Shown here: in pieces, positions 27,511 to 37,960 of the stretch | Numbering within the stretch: position 1 is the first letter of the stretch | Layout of the letters: every line of letters starts with the position of its first letter | Source of the DNA: JAIBJN01 sp963847985 | GTDB taxonomy: Bacteria > Actinomycetota > Thermoleophilia > Gaiellales > Gaiellaceae | Direction: 5' to 3' | NCBI GenBank assembly: GCA_963847985.1 | Contig: CAWKBS010000002.1 | Coordinates: 1 to 64,000 of the forward strand | DNA: 64,000 nt | Notes under the pieces: generated by a model | Told to the model about the DNA's origin: nothing | Seen by the model: the letters and a program-made list of their open reading frames with translations, nothing else | Database searches by the model: none | Translations under genes and position numbers: made by a program

Positions 27511-28362
27511 ACTGGCTCCGCAACCCGTGGGGGAAGCCGCGGTTCCTGCCGATCGTGACCGGGCTCTACATCTTCTGGTCGATCATCCCCGTGGTGGTCG
27601 CCGTGCTGTTCGCCTTCAACGACGGCCGTTCGCGGACGACGTGGCAGGGCTTCTCGACGCGCTGGTTCTACGGCACCCCGGGGAGCGTCCGCGAGGACCC
27701 GGCGCTCTTCTCGGCTCTCGAGCACACGCTGCTGCTGGCCGTGCTGTGCGTCGCGGTGGCCGTGCCGCTCGGCGTCGCGCTCGCCCTCGGGCTTCAGCGC
27801 TGGCGCGGGCACGGGAGCGGCGCCGTCAACGGGCTCATGCTGCTCCCGCTCGTGACGCCGGAGCTCGTCATGGGCGTCGCGCTCCTGCTCCTCTTCCTGC
27901 AGATCTTCAACGGCTGGGGCCTTGGCACGACCGCGCAGGCGATCGGGCAGGTGACCTTTGCCGTCTCGTACGTGGTCGTCATCGTCCGCGGCCGGCTGGT
28001 GACGCTGGGGCGCGACCTGGAGGAGGCCGCCGCCGACCTGGGCGCGCCGGCGACCTCACGGCTCACGCGGGTCATCATCCCGCTGCTCGCGCCGGCGATC
28101 ATCGCGAGCGCCGGAGTTGTGTTCGCGCTCTCGATCGACGACTTCGTGATCACGCAGTACCTCGCGGCGGGCGCTGACACGAACACCGTGTCGATGCTGC
28201 TCTACTCGACCGCCCGCGGCGCACCGACCCCGGCGCTGAACGCGCTCGCCACGATCACGCTCGTGATCACCCTGGCGACGGTCGCGCTGGCGTACCTTGT
28301 GTACAGACGCTTCGCGGGGGCCGGTTCGGCCTCGGAGGCGGCGACATTGGGAGAGGTTGCCA

Positions 28363-28373
<11 letters not shown>
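27507..28373 (+). CDS. ABC transporter permease, PotC-like
   Basis: A 288-residue membrane subunit with about six helices and the EAA loop LEEAAADLGAPATSRLTRVIIP, followed by the PotC-typical FALSIDDFVITQYL. The GTG at 27507 overlaps the PotB stop (GTGA). The last 11 bases overlap the TTG start of the ATPase gene. It forms the channel with the preceding subunit. Confidence 0.9.
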
Positions 28374-29554
<1,181 letters not shown>

Positions 29555-29565
<11 letters not shown>

Positions 29566-30943
29566 GGCGACCGTCGTCGAGATCGACCGCGAGCGGGTCA
29601 AGGAGCTGACCGAGCGCGAAGAGGCCCGGCTCGACGAGCGCACGGGCGCCTCGAAGGCCATGTACGAGCGCGCCCGCAAGACCCTTTCCGCGGGCGTCGC
29701 TTCGTCGTACCAGGTGCGCGATCCCTGGCCGATCTACCTCGCCGGGGGAAGCGGCGCCAAGGTCTGGGACGTCGACGGGAACGAGCTGCTCGACTTCCAC
29801 AACGGCTTCGGCTCGATGGTGCAGGGCCACGCGCACCCAGCGATCGGGAAGGCGCTCGCCGAGCGCTACCCGCAGGGGACACACTTCGCGGCCCCGACCG
29901 AGGACGGCGTCGTCGTCGCGGAGGAGCTGAAGCGCCGGTGGGGCCTGCCCCGGTGGCGCTACACCAACTCGGGCTCCGAGGCGACCATGGACGCGATCCG
30001 GATCGCGCGCGCGGTCACGGGGCGCGACACGATCGTGAAGATCTTCGGCTCCTACCACGGCCACCACGACTACGTGATGGTCTCGATCGGCGTCCCCTAC
30101 GACCAGATCGGGGACCGCGACCACTACGAGTCGCTCCCGTACGGCGCCGGCATCCCGCAGTCGGTCGCGGACCTGACGATCGCGGTGCCGTTCAACGACG
30201 CGCCGGCGATGGAGCGGCGCATCGAGCTCCTCATCGAGGAGGGCCGCAAGCCCGCCTGCGTGATCATGGAGGCGGCGATGATGAACCTCGGGGTCGTGCT
30301 CCCGGAGCCCGGCTACCTCGAGGCCGTCCGCGAGCTGACGCGGAAGCACGACATCGTCCTCATCTTCGACGAGGTCAAGACGGGCCTCTGCATCGCACCC
30401 GGCGGCGCGACGGACCGCTTCGGCGTCGAGCCGGACATGGTCACCCTGGCGAAGACCCTCGGCGGCGGCCTCCCCTCGGGGGCGATCGGCGGCACCGAGG
30501 AGGTCTTCGAGGTCGTCGAGAACGGCGACGTCTACCAGGTGGGCACCTACAACGGGAACCCCCTCGCAATGGCCGCGGCCCGGGCGAGCCTGCTCGAGGT
30601 GATGACGCCCGACGCCTACGAGCACCTGGACGCGCTCAACGACCACATCCTCGCCGGCTGCCAGAAGGTGATCGACGACCACCGCCTGCCCGGCTACGCG
30701 GTCGGTGTCGGTGCGAAGGGCTGCGTCACGTTCTCGACCGAGAAGATCGTCGACTACGAGACCTACAAGGAGAACCAGGACGGCGAGCTCGCCGACCTCG
30801 CCTGGCTCTACAACATGAACCGCGGCGTCTACATGACGCCGGGCCGCGAGGAGGAATGGACGCTGTCGGTGGTGCACTCCTTCGAGGACTGCGACGTCTT
30901 CGTCGCCGCCTTCGAGGAGATGGCTGCTGATCTCACGGCGTAG
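29555..30943 (+). CDS. Class III PLP aminotransferase (glutamate-1-semialdehyde / omega-amine type)
   Basis: A 462-residue fold-type I enzyme. Visible: WDVDGNELLDFHNGFGSMVQGHAHP, the phosphate-binding TNSGSEATMDAIR, FGSYHGHHDY, LIFDEVKTG with the PLP-ring aspartate, and the lysine in TLAKTLGGGLPSGAIGG. The family includes GSA aminomutase and omega-amino acid or polyamine aminotransferases. Heme-pathway genes are absent, so a catabolic amine transaminase acting on the imported compound is likelier (inference). The ATG overlaps the PotA end. The gene is followed 9 bp later by a Rieske oxygenase. Confidence 0.87.
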
Positions 30944-30952
30944 ACTTCGGGC

Positions 30953-32041
30953 ATGAAGGCGGATCTGGGAGCCGCTCTCGCGGCCGGCGCGACGCTCCCC
31001 GCGGACTGGTACGCCGACCCGGCGATCCAGCGGCTGGAGGGCGAGCGGATCTTCGCGCGCACCTGGCAGTACGCCGGCCGGGCCGACCGCGTCGCGAACC
31101 CGGGCGACTTCTTCACGTGCTTCGCGGGCCAGATCCCGATCGTGGTCGTGCGCGACAAGGAGGGCACGCTGCGCGGCTTCGTCAACGTCTGCCGCCACCG
31201 TGGCCACCTGATCGCGCAGGGCGACGGGAACCGCAAGGCGCTCCAGTGCCCGTACCACGCCTGGACGTACGACCTCGACGGCACCCTCCGGAAGGCGCCG
31301 CGCTCGGAGCGCGAGCCCGACTTCGACAAGGAGGGCTTCTCGATGCTCCCGGTGGCCACCGAGGCCTGGGGGCCGCTGGTCTTCGTCAATCCAGACTCCG
31401 AGGCGGGCCCGCTCGCGGACGCGCTCGGCCCGCTGCCCGACGTCGTCGCTCGGAGCGGCGTCGAGCTCGACCGCCTGCGCTTCCGCGTCCGGAACGACTG
31501 GGAGATCGAGTGCGACTGGAAGATCGCGGTCGAGAACTACCTCGAGTGCTACCACTGCTCGGTCGCGCACCCGGGCTTCTCCAAGGTGCTCGACGTGGGC
31601 GCCGACGAGTACCTGTACGAGGCCGAGGGCCTCGTACACATGCAGTTCGCGCACGTGCGCGACTCGGTCAAGGAGAACGGCAAGGTCGCCTACCTCGCCG
31701 ACGCCGACGTGGAGCAGGCGCAGTACCACATGCTCTTCCCGAACTGCACGATCAACATCGACCCGGGCCCGGGGAACATGTCGGTCGACGTGACGCGGCC
31801 TGCCGGCCCCGGCCGCTGCGTGGGCTCGACGGAGTACTTCTACTACGACGAGGTCTCCGACGAGACCGCCGCGGAGATGATGGCCTTCGCCAACCAGGTG
31901 GGCAAGGAGGACGCCTCGCTCGTCGCCTCGGTGCAGGTCGGCCTCTCCTCCGGGATGATCCCGCACGGGCGCCTCCTGCCTTCGAGCGAGGTCCTGATCC
32001 AGCACTTCCAGCGGCTCGTTCACGAGGCACTCTCTGCCTGA
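30953..32041 (+). CDS. Rieske non-heme iron oxygenase, alpha subunit
   Basis: A 362-residue oxygenase. The Rieske ligands are C/H in VCRHRGH and C/H in CPYHAW. The catalytic domain has ENYLECYHCSVAHP, giving two iron histidines, with Glu at the position that bridges the Rieske and iron sites and is commonly Asp. Enzymes acting on quaternary amines (carnitine, glycine betaine, stachydrine demethylation) belong to this branch. Context agrees: a PotDBCA importer upstream and a TMADH-like flavoprotein overlapping its end. A reductase gene is not adjacent, so electrons must come from elsewhere. Substrate assignment is inference. Confidence 0.9.
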   Translation: MKADLGAALAAGATLPADWYADPAIQRLEGERIFARTWQYAGRADRVANPGDFFTCFAGQIPIVVVRDKEGTLRGFVNVCRHRGHLIAQGDGNRKALQCPYHAWTYDLDGTLRKAPRSEREPDFDKEGFSMLPVATEAWGPLVFVNPDSEAGPLADALGPLPDVVARSGVELDRLRFRVRNDWEIECDWKIAVENYLECYHCSVAHPGFSKVLDVGADEYLYEAEGLVHMQFAHVRDSVKENGKVAYLADADVEQAQYHMLFPNCTINIDPGPGNMSVDVTRPAGPGRCVGSTEYFYYDEVSDETAAEMMAFANQVGKEDASLVASVQVGLSSGMIPHGRLLPSSEVLIQHFQRLVHEALSA

Positions 32042-34112
32042 TCCGCGCCACGCGGTCCTCTTCGAGCCGCTCGAGATCGGCCCGAAGACACTGAAGAACC
32101 GCTTCTACCAGGTGCCGCACTGCACCGGGTTCGGCGTGCAGAAGCCGGGCGGACAGGCGCGCCACCGCTCCATGAAGGCCGAGGGCGGCTGGGCCGCCGT
32201 CAACACCGAGTACTGCGCGGTCAGCCCCGACTCGGACGAGACGCCCTTCATCTCCGCGCGCCTGTGGGACGACGGCGACGTGCGCGCGCTCGCGCTCATG
32301 TGCGACGAGGTGCACGAGCACGGAGCGCTGGCCGGCGTCGAGCTCCACCACTCGGGCGCGCACTGCCCGCGACGCGAGTGGCGGCTGCCCGCGATCGCGC
32401 CCTCCCAGCTCGCCAGCGACTACCTGCTCGTGACGCCGAAGGCGATGGACCGCGACGACATCCGCAGCGTGCAGGCCGACTGGGCCGCCGCTGCACGGCG
32501 CTCGCGCGAGGCCGGCTTCGACATCGTCTACGTCTACGGCGCGCACAGCTACCTGCCCATGCAGTTCCTCTCGCCGTTCTACAACCGGCGGACGGACGAG
32601 TACGGCGGCTCGCTGGCGAACCGGGCGCGCTTCTGGCTGGAGCTGCTGGAGCTGACGCGGGAGGCCGTGGACGGAGAGCTCACGGTGGCGACGCGGATCT
32701 CGGTGGCCGCGCTCAGCCCCTACGGCGTCGACCTCGACGAGGGGCTCGAGTTCGTGGCGCTCGCGGATCACCTGGTCGACCTGTGGGACGTGGCCATCGG
32801 CTCGGCGACCGAATGGTCGAAGGACTCGGGCGCCTCGCGCTTCTTCGAGCAGGGCTGGCAGCTGGAGTGGACCGGGCGCGTCCGCGAGGCCACGGCGAAG
32901 CCGATCGTCGGCGTCTCGCGGATGACCGATCCGGACCGGATGGCCGAGATCGTGGCGAGCGGCAAGTGGGACGTGATCGGGGCCGCGCGGCCCTCGATCG
33001 CCGACCCGTTCCTCCCCAGCAAGATCGAGGACGGGCGCCTCGACGAGATCCGGGAGTGCATCGGCTGCAACATCTGCATCCCGAAGTCGGATCCCGGCGG
33101 CAACATCGGCTGCACCCAGAACGCCACCGCCGGCGAGGAGTTCCGCCGCGGCTGGCACCCGGAGCGCTTCGAGCCCGCGGAGAACCGCGACCGCGACGTC
33201 CTCGTCGTCGGCGCCGGCCCGGCCGGGATGGAGTGCGCGATCGTCCTCGGCAAGCGCGGCTTCCGCCGCGTTCACCTCGTCGAGGCGGAGGCGGAGGTCG
33301 GCGGGATCATGCGCTGGATCCCGCAGCTCCCCGGGCGCGGCGAGTGGGGCCGGGTCCTGAACTGGCGCAGCATCCAGCTCGGCAAGCTCGGCAACGTCGA
33401 GGTGCTCACCGGCCTGCGGCTCGATGCGGACGGCGTGCGCGAGTACGGCGCCGAGATCGTCGTCGTCGCCACGGGCGCGCACTGGTCGCCGGTCGGGCTC
33501 AACCGCGAGACGCACGAGCCGATCGCGGGCGCCGACGCGGCGCTCCCGCACGTCCTCACGCCCGAGCAGATCATGGTCGAGGGCAAGACGCCGCCCGGCG
33601 AGCGCGTGGTCGTCTACGACTCGGACGGCTACTTCATGGGCCCGGACCTGGCCGAGCGGCTCGCAGTCGCGGGCCACCGCGTCGACCTCGTCAGCTCGCT
33701 GGAGGACATCGCGCCCTTCGCGCACGAGACGCTGGAGCAGGTCTTCCTGAAGGAGCGCCTGCACGAGCTGGGCGTCCGCATGCACCGCGGGACGGCGATC
33801 GCCTCGGTCGAGCCGGGGCGGCTGGCGGGCGCCGACGAGTTCGGCGAGCCGGTCGAGCTGGAAGCGGATGCGATCGTCCTCGTCACGCAACGCGTCTCCG
33901 ACGACGCGCTCTACCACGAGCTCCGCGCGGACGAGGAGCGGCTCGCCGCCGAGGGGATCGAGGCCGTCTACCGGATCGGCGACTGCGTCGCGCCGCAGCT
34001 CATCGCCGACGCGATCTTCGACGGGCACCGGCTCGCCCGGGAGATCGACAGCGACAATCCGGCCGTGCCCCTGCCCTTCGTCCGCGAGCGACCGGTGAGC
34101 GCCCTTGCCTAA
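32034..34112 (+). CDS. Trimethylamine dehydrogenase-like FMN/[4Fe-4S] oxidoreductase, paralogue 2, CTG start
   Basis: A 692-residue paralogue of the enzyme at 20382-22475. Reading from CTG 32034 gives LPDPRHAVLFEP, which aligns with the start of the paralogue and puts the FMN-linking cysteine at C30 and a tyrosine at Y60, exactly the TMADH numbering. The only in-frame codon before the previous stop that could start it is this CTG (GAGG 6 nt upstream); a GTG at 32112 would remove conserved sequence. Tyr169/His172/Asp267 equivalents and CIGCNIC-x11-C are present. The amine bowl has Tyr60 and Trp264 equivalents but Ser for Trp355. It probably oxidises an N-methylated amine formed by the Rieske enzyme, whose stop it overlaps. 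Confidence 0.9.
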   Translation: MPDPRHAVLFEPLEIGPKTLKNRFYQVPHCTGFGVQKPGGQARHRSMKAEGGWAAVNTEYCAVSPDSDETPFISARLWDDGDVRALALMCDEVHEHGALAGVELHHSGAHCPRREWRLPAIAPSQLASDYLLVTPKAMDRDDIRSVQADWAAAARRSREAGFDIVYVYGAHSYLPMQFLSPFYNRRTDEYGGSLANRARFWLELLELTREAVDGELTVATRISVAALSPYGVDLDEGLEFVALADHLVDLWDVAIGSATEWSKDSGASRFFEQGWQLEWTGRVREATAKPIVGVSRMTDPDRMAEIVASGKWDVIGAARPSIADPFLPSKIEDGRLDEIRECIGCNICIPKSDPGGNIGCTQNATAGEEFRRGWHPERFEPAENRDRDVLVVGAGPAGMECAIVLGKRGFRRVHLVEAEAEVGGIMRWIPQLPGRGEWGRVLNWRSIQLGKLGNVEVLTGLRLDADGVREYGAEIVVVATGAHWSPVGLNRETHEPIAGADAALPHVLTPEQIMVEGKTPPGERVVVYDSDGYFMGPDLAERLAVAGHRVDLVSSLEDIAPFAHETLEQVFLKERLHELGVRMHRGTAIASVEPGRLAGADEFGEPVELEADAIVLVTQRVSDDALYHELRADEERLAAEGIEAVYRIGDCVAPQLIADAIFDGHRLAREIDSDNPAVPLPFVRERPVSALA

Positions 34113-34276
34113 GAACCCCTTTCGGAATGAAGCCGGGTGCCGCCGGGCCGCCCTGAGCGGCACGATGCGGCGTCCTCAGTCGCGCCCGTATTCTCGAATA
34201 CGAGCGCTCCCTGCGTCCTTGCCTCGCACTCGCCCAGGACAGCCCGACGACGACGCATCATCCCGAAATGGGTTCT
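34112..34276 (-). ncRNA. Structured RNA candidate, copy A (unrecognised family)
   Basis: A 165-nt element with nested stems. P1: 34112-34130 with 34258-34276 (17 of 19 Watson-Crick pairs). P2: 34145-34158 with 34232-34245. P4: 34187-34193 with 34196-34202. Two conserved blocks flank P4: 34172-34186 and 34205-34218 (GGACGCAGGGAGCG in minus orientation), shared with copy B at 37961-38127. Three A.C mismatches in P2 and one in P1 become G.U pairs if the minus strand is the RNA, so I assign minus. The right arm covers the ATG (34268) of the enoyl-CoA hydratase gene, so on either strand it could affect its translation. I do not recognise the family. Confidence 0.6.
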
Positions 34277-35025
34277 GAGCTCCCCGAGATCCGCCGCGAG
34301 GGCGCCGTTTGCGTCGTCACGTTCCAGCGGCCGGAGAAGCTGAACGCGATCTCGACCGCCGTCGAGCGGGCGCTGCTCGACGCGCTCGCCGGGCCGGACG
34401 TGCGCGAGGCGCGCTGCGTGGTCTTCGCCGGGAGCGAGCGCGCGTTCTCGGCCGGAGCCGACCTCGTCGAGGAGCGGGACGAGAGCCCCGCCGGGATCGA
34501 CGGTTACTACCGCGACACCGGCGACGTCTACGAGCGCATCGCCGCGCTGCCGCAGCCGACCTTCAGCGCGATCTCCGGCTGGTGCCTCGGCGCCGGCTTC
34601 GAGCTGGCGCTCGCAACGGACTTCCGCGTCGCGGACGAGACGGCCGTCTTCGGCCTCCCGGAGGTCGAGCTCGGCATCGTCCCCAGCTCCGGCGGGACCT
34701 ACCGTCTCGTCCGGGCAGTCGGCCCGGCGCGGGCCAAGGAGCTGCTGCTCCTGAAGCCGCGCGTCGACGCAGCGGAGGCCTTCCGCCTCGGCGTCGTCAC
34801 GGAGGTCGTGTCGACAGGCGAAGCGCTCCCCCGCGCGCTCGAGCTGGCGCAGCAGGTCGCCGAGCTGCCGCCGCTCGCCGCCGCCGCCGCCAAGCAGGCC
34901 GCGAACGCCATGGCCGAGTCGGGCCGGGAGGCGGCGATCATGCTCGAGCGCCTGGCGTACGCCGCGCTGGCCCAGACCGAGAGTCGCAGGCGGCCGGCGA
35001 GGCTTTCGGCGAGCGCAAGCGCTAG
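34268..35025 (+). CDS. Enoyl-CoA hydratase/isomerase family protein, frameshift near 34981
   Basis: A crotonase-fold protein of about 252 residues acting on acyl-CoA thioesters. The oxyanion-hole segments are SAGADLVEE and GWCLGAGFELALATDFR. The glutamate at the usual first catalytic site is in GLPEVELGIVPSSGG, which lacks the second catalytic Glu of true hydratases, so isomerase or lyase activity is possible. The last 15 codons are out of frame. Restoring one base at 34981 gives AGEAFGERKR and TAG at 35023-35025, back-to-back with the MOSC stop in a CTAG. The uncorrected frame runs to 35068. The start codon lies in the right arm of structured element A. Confidence 0.83.
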
Positions 35026-35784
35026 CCGGGCTCGACCGGATCGCCCACTCGCACCCGGCCCGGCCTGACGACCTGGGCGTAGACGCCGAAGTCGATCTTC
35101 TTGCCGTCGCGCTTGCCGCGGTAGGCAGCGATCTCGCGCAGCGTGTCCAGGTCGCGCTCGCCGGTGCTCGGGTCGCGCGTGGTCGTCGCACAGCGCGCGA
35201 CCGGCCCGCCGATCTCGAGCACGGCCTCGCCGAGGCGGACGTGGCGGCCTCGCCACGTGTCCTCCTCGTGCGGCCCGCAGCCCTCGATCTCCAGGTGCAT
35301 GCGGAAGCGGCGGGCGTCCAGCCCATCGCGGCCCGCGTGTCGCGCGAGCTCGGCGACCGACTCCGAGGAGACGAGCGTCACCGGCTCGACGTCCACGGCC
35401 CCGCCGGGCGCATCCGCCTTCACGAGCCGGACCTGCTTCCCGGCGAACAGCGAGAGCGCGTCCGCCCACGGCCCGTCGACGACCCGGCCCTCGACCCGGT
35501 GGCCCCAGAAGTCCGTCAGCTCCGGCCCGTGCAAGGCGGACGTCGTCCTCGACGACGGCCCCGTCCGGGAAGGTCATGCGCAGGCGGTCGGCCGGCGCGT
35601 CCCAGTCGGCGCGCACGAGCGCCAGCGGCCCGTGGTGGAGGCCCACGAGGAGGCGCCCGTCCTCGCGGATCAGGTAGAAGCGCCGGTCGGCGGCGACCCC
35701 GAACGGCTCCAGAACGATCTCCTCCGGATGGTGCAGGAGCAGGCTCTTGACCGGCGTGATCGAGAGCTTGGCGACGGTCGGCAT
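35022..35784 (-). CDS. MOSC domain protein, frameshift near 35536
   Basis: An approximately 253-residue MOSC protein (Moco sulfurase C-terminal domain, YcbX/mARC-like). The N-terminal MOSC_N beta-barrel is seen in MPTVAKLSITPVKSLLLHHP and FYLIREDG. The C-terminal part has RFRMHLEIEG, IGGPVARCATTTRDPSTGERD with the conserved cysteine, and the final FGVYAQVVRPGRVRVGD. The two parts are in different frames; removing one C at 35535-35536 joins them as EDDVRLHGPELTDFWG. The ATG is at 35784, 2 bp after the SDR stop. Members handle sulfur or reduce N-hydroxylated compounds using molybdenum cofactor. The role here is unknown. Confidence 0.82.
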
Positions 35785-35786
35785 GG

Positions 35787-36545
35787 CTACTCCACCGCAG
35801 GCGGCGGCTCGGCGTGGCCCCACGCGTCGGCGCCGCCGTCGACGACGACCGTCGTCCCGGTGACGTACGACGCCGCCGGGGAGGCGAGGAACGCGATCAC
35901 CGCAGCCACGTCCTCCGGCGTCCCCAGCCGGCCGGCCGGGATCGATCGCTCCCAGGCGGCGATCTGCTCGGCGCCGTAGCCCTCGAGGCCCTCCGTGAGG
36001 ATCGTCCCCGGCGCGACGCAGACCGCGCGGATCCCGTAGCGGCTCCACTCGCCGGCGAGGCTCGCGGCCAGGTTCTCGACCGCGGCCCGCGCCGCCGCCG
36101 CGTGCGCGAAGCCGGGAATGCCGCGACGCGGGCTGAAGCCGACGAAGACGACGACGCCGCTGCGGTTGGGGATCATCGAGCGCGTGGCGACCGCCCGCGT
36201 GACGTCCCAGGCGGCATCGACGGCGAGCCGGTGCACGGCGCGCCAGCCGTTCAGGGAGATCTCCTCGGCCGGCGCGATGAACTGCCCGCCCGCGTTGTTG
36301 ACCAGGACGTCGACGCGGCCGAAGCGCTCCAGCGCCGCGTCGACGAGCGCCTCGACCTGCTCGGGCTCGCGCACGTCGGTGGGCACGGCCAGGCACTCGG
36401 CGCCGAGCGCCTCCACGGCAGCCTGCGTCTCTCCCAGCGGCTCCGGGCGACGGCCGCAGACCACCAGCGACGCGCCCGCCCGCGCCAGCGCGAGCGCGGT
36501 CGCGCGCCCGATCCCCGTGCCGCCGCCGGTGACGAGGGCGATCAC
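35787..36545 (-). CDS. Short-chain dehydrogenase/reductase with altered active site
   Basis: A 252-residue Rossmann-fold SDR. The cofactor motif TGGGTGIG and the NNAG motif are intact, and the C-terminal YVTGTTVVVDGGADAWG is typical. The usual catalytic Ser/Tyr/Lys (or Ser-x3-Lys of dienoyl-CoA reductases) is not found: the equivalent stretch is GIPGFAHAAAARAAVE, with Ala for Tyr/Ser and Arg for Lys. It may be a non-catalytic or divergent member. The GTG at 36545 overlaps the hydroxyacid-dehydrogenase stop (GTGA). It is the middle gene of a three-gene minus operon with the MOSC protein. Confidence 0.85.
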   Translation of the reverse strand: MIALVTGGGTGIGRATALALARAGASLVVCGRRPEPLGETQAAVEALGAECLAVPTDVREPEQVEALVDAALERFGRVDVLVNNAGGQFIAPAEEISLNGWRAVHRLAVDAAWDVTRAVATRSMIPNRSGVVVFVGFSPRRGIPGFAHAAAARAAVENLAASLAGEWSRYGIRAVCVAPGTILTEGLEGYGAEQIAAWERSIPAGRLGTPEDVAAVIAFLASPAASYVTGTTVVVDGGADAWGHAEPPPAVE

Positions 36546-37495
36546 GGCCGGTTCACCGCCCCGTCCGGCTCGCGGCCCTCCAGCACGGCCCGCACCGCGA
36601 GCACCGGCCGCGTGTGGCAGGCTTCGTCCGCCTCGGCGCTGTACCAGGCGACGTGCGGCGTCACGATCAGTCGCGGCCAGGCGGGCGCAGGATCCTCCGC
36701 CGTCGGCGGCTCCACCGGGATGACGTCGAGCGCCGCCCCGCCGAGGCGCCCGCTCTCGAGCTCCTGCCGGAGCGCCTCCAGGTCGACGAGCTGCGGCCGC
36801 GCCGTGTCCACGAGGACGGCGCCGTCCGGCATGAGCGCGAGCTCCTCCGGCCCGAGCAAGCGGTCGGTCTCCGGCGTCAGCGCGACGTGGAGCGAGACGG
36901 CGTGACAGGCAGCCAGGAGCTCGTCGAGCGACGACGGGCGTGCGCCCGCCGCGGCGATCTCCTCGTTCGAGAGTGCCGGGTCGGTCCCCCAGACCTCGAA
37001 GCCGAGCGCCGCCGCCTTCTCCACGAGCGTTCGGCCGGTGCGCCCGAGCCCGACCACTCCGAGCCGCGTCCCGCGGATCCGCCGCAGCTCGCCCGCGGCC
37101 CTCCAGTCCCAGCCGCCGGCGCGCACCTCCCGGTCGAGCACGACCACGCCGCGCAGCAGCGAGAGGACGAGCGCGAGCGCGTGGTCGGCCACCTCCTCGA
37201 CGCAGTAGTCGGGGACGCTGCACACCCAGATCCCGCGGCGCTCGGCCTCCTCGACGTCCACGTGGTCGAAGCCGACGCTGCACGTGGCGACCACCTTCAG
37301 CCTCGGCAGGCGCTCGAGGTCGGCCGCACGCACCTCGGTCTCGGTCCCGACGAGCAGGCCGACGACGTTCTCACCGCCCCACGGCTCGCGGGCCTCGGCG
37401 ACGGTGACGCCGGCCCCGTTCAGGAGTTCGCGCACACGGTCCGGGTCGTAGCCGTCGTCGCCGACGACGACATGCAGGTTCTCTCCGGAGGGCAC
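36542..37495 (-). CDS. D-isomer-specific 2-hydroxyacid dehydrogenase (NAD-dependent)
   Basis: A 317-residue NAD(P)-dependent oxidoreductase interconverting a 2-oxo acid and a D-2-hydroxy acid. Visible: SVGFDHVDVEEAERRGIWV, the nucleotide-binding GVVGLGRTGRT, VDTARPQLVD with the catalytic arginine, the glutamate in DVIPVEPP and the histidine in VTPHVAWYS. The length matches the family. First gene of the operon hydroxyacid dehydrogenase - SDR - MOSC. Its start lies 41 bp from the divergent thioesterase gene. The physiological substrate is unknown. Confidence 0.88.
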   Translation of the reverse strand: MPSGENLHVVVGDDGYDPDRVRELLNGAGVTVAEAREPWGGENVVGLLVGTETEVRAADLERLPRLKVVATCSVGFDHVDVEEAERRGIWVCSVPDYCVEEVADHALALVLSLLRGVVVLDREVRAGGWDWRAAGELRRIRGTRLGVVGLGRTGRTLVEKAAALGFEVWGTDPALSNEEIAAAGARPSSLDELLAACHAVSLHVALTPETDRLLGPEELALMPDGAVLVDTARPQLVDLEALRQELESGRLGGAALDVIPVEPPTAEDPAPAWPRLIVTPHVAWYSAEADEACHTRPVLAVRAVLEGREPDGAVNRP

Positions 37496-37536
37496 CTGCG
37501 GAAGTTACTATCACCGCCCGCGGCCCCACGGCAACC

Positions 37537-37914
37537 GTGCACGAGAAGGAGATCGAGATCCGCTGGCGCGACCTCGACCCGTACGGGCACGTCAACCATG
37601 CCGTCTTCCTCACCTACCTGGAGGAGGTGCGGGACGAGTGGCTGATGGCCGCGGTGGGCGAGGACGCCCTCGGCTACCTGGTCGCCCGCGTCGAGATCGA
37701 CTACCGCCGCGAGCTCACCCAGCGCGACGACCGGATCACGGCTCGCATCCGTCTGGACTCGCTGGGAACGTCGAGCGTCCGCACGGTCGAAGAGCTGGCC
37801 CTCGCCGACGGGACCGTGGCGGCGGAGGCCAGGGCCGTCCTCGTCGCCTGCGACGAGCAGCACCGCCCGCGCCCGCTCACGAGCGAGGAGCGCGACGTGC
37901 TCGAACGTGCTTGA
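37537..37914 (+). CDS. Acyl-CoA thioesterase, 4-hydroxybenzoyl-CoA thioesterase (hotdog) family
   Basis: A 125-residue hotdog-fold protein that hydrolyses acyl-CoA thioesters. The active-site signature RWRDLDPYGHVNHAVFLTYLEE is present, with catalytic D14 and the helix-capping HVNH. The GTG start at 37537 fits the family length. It is followed by structured element B and then an acyl-CoA dehydrogenase, so a role in acyl-CoA turnover is plausible. Confidence 0.87.
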   Translation: MHEKEIEIRWRDLDPYGHVNHAVFLTYLEEVRDEWLMAAVGEDALGYLVARVEIDYRRELTQRDDRITARIRLDSLGTSSVRTVEELALADGTVAAEARAVLVACDEQHRPRPLTSEERDVLERA

Positions 37915-37960
37915 GGCGATCCTCGAAGGTACCCTCGCGGTCGCCGAGGCGGCGCTCACT

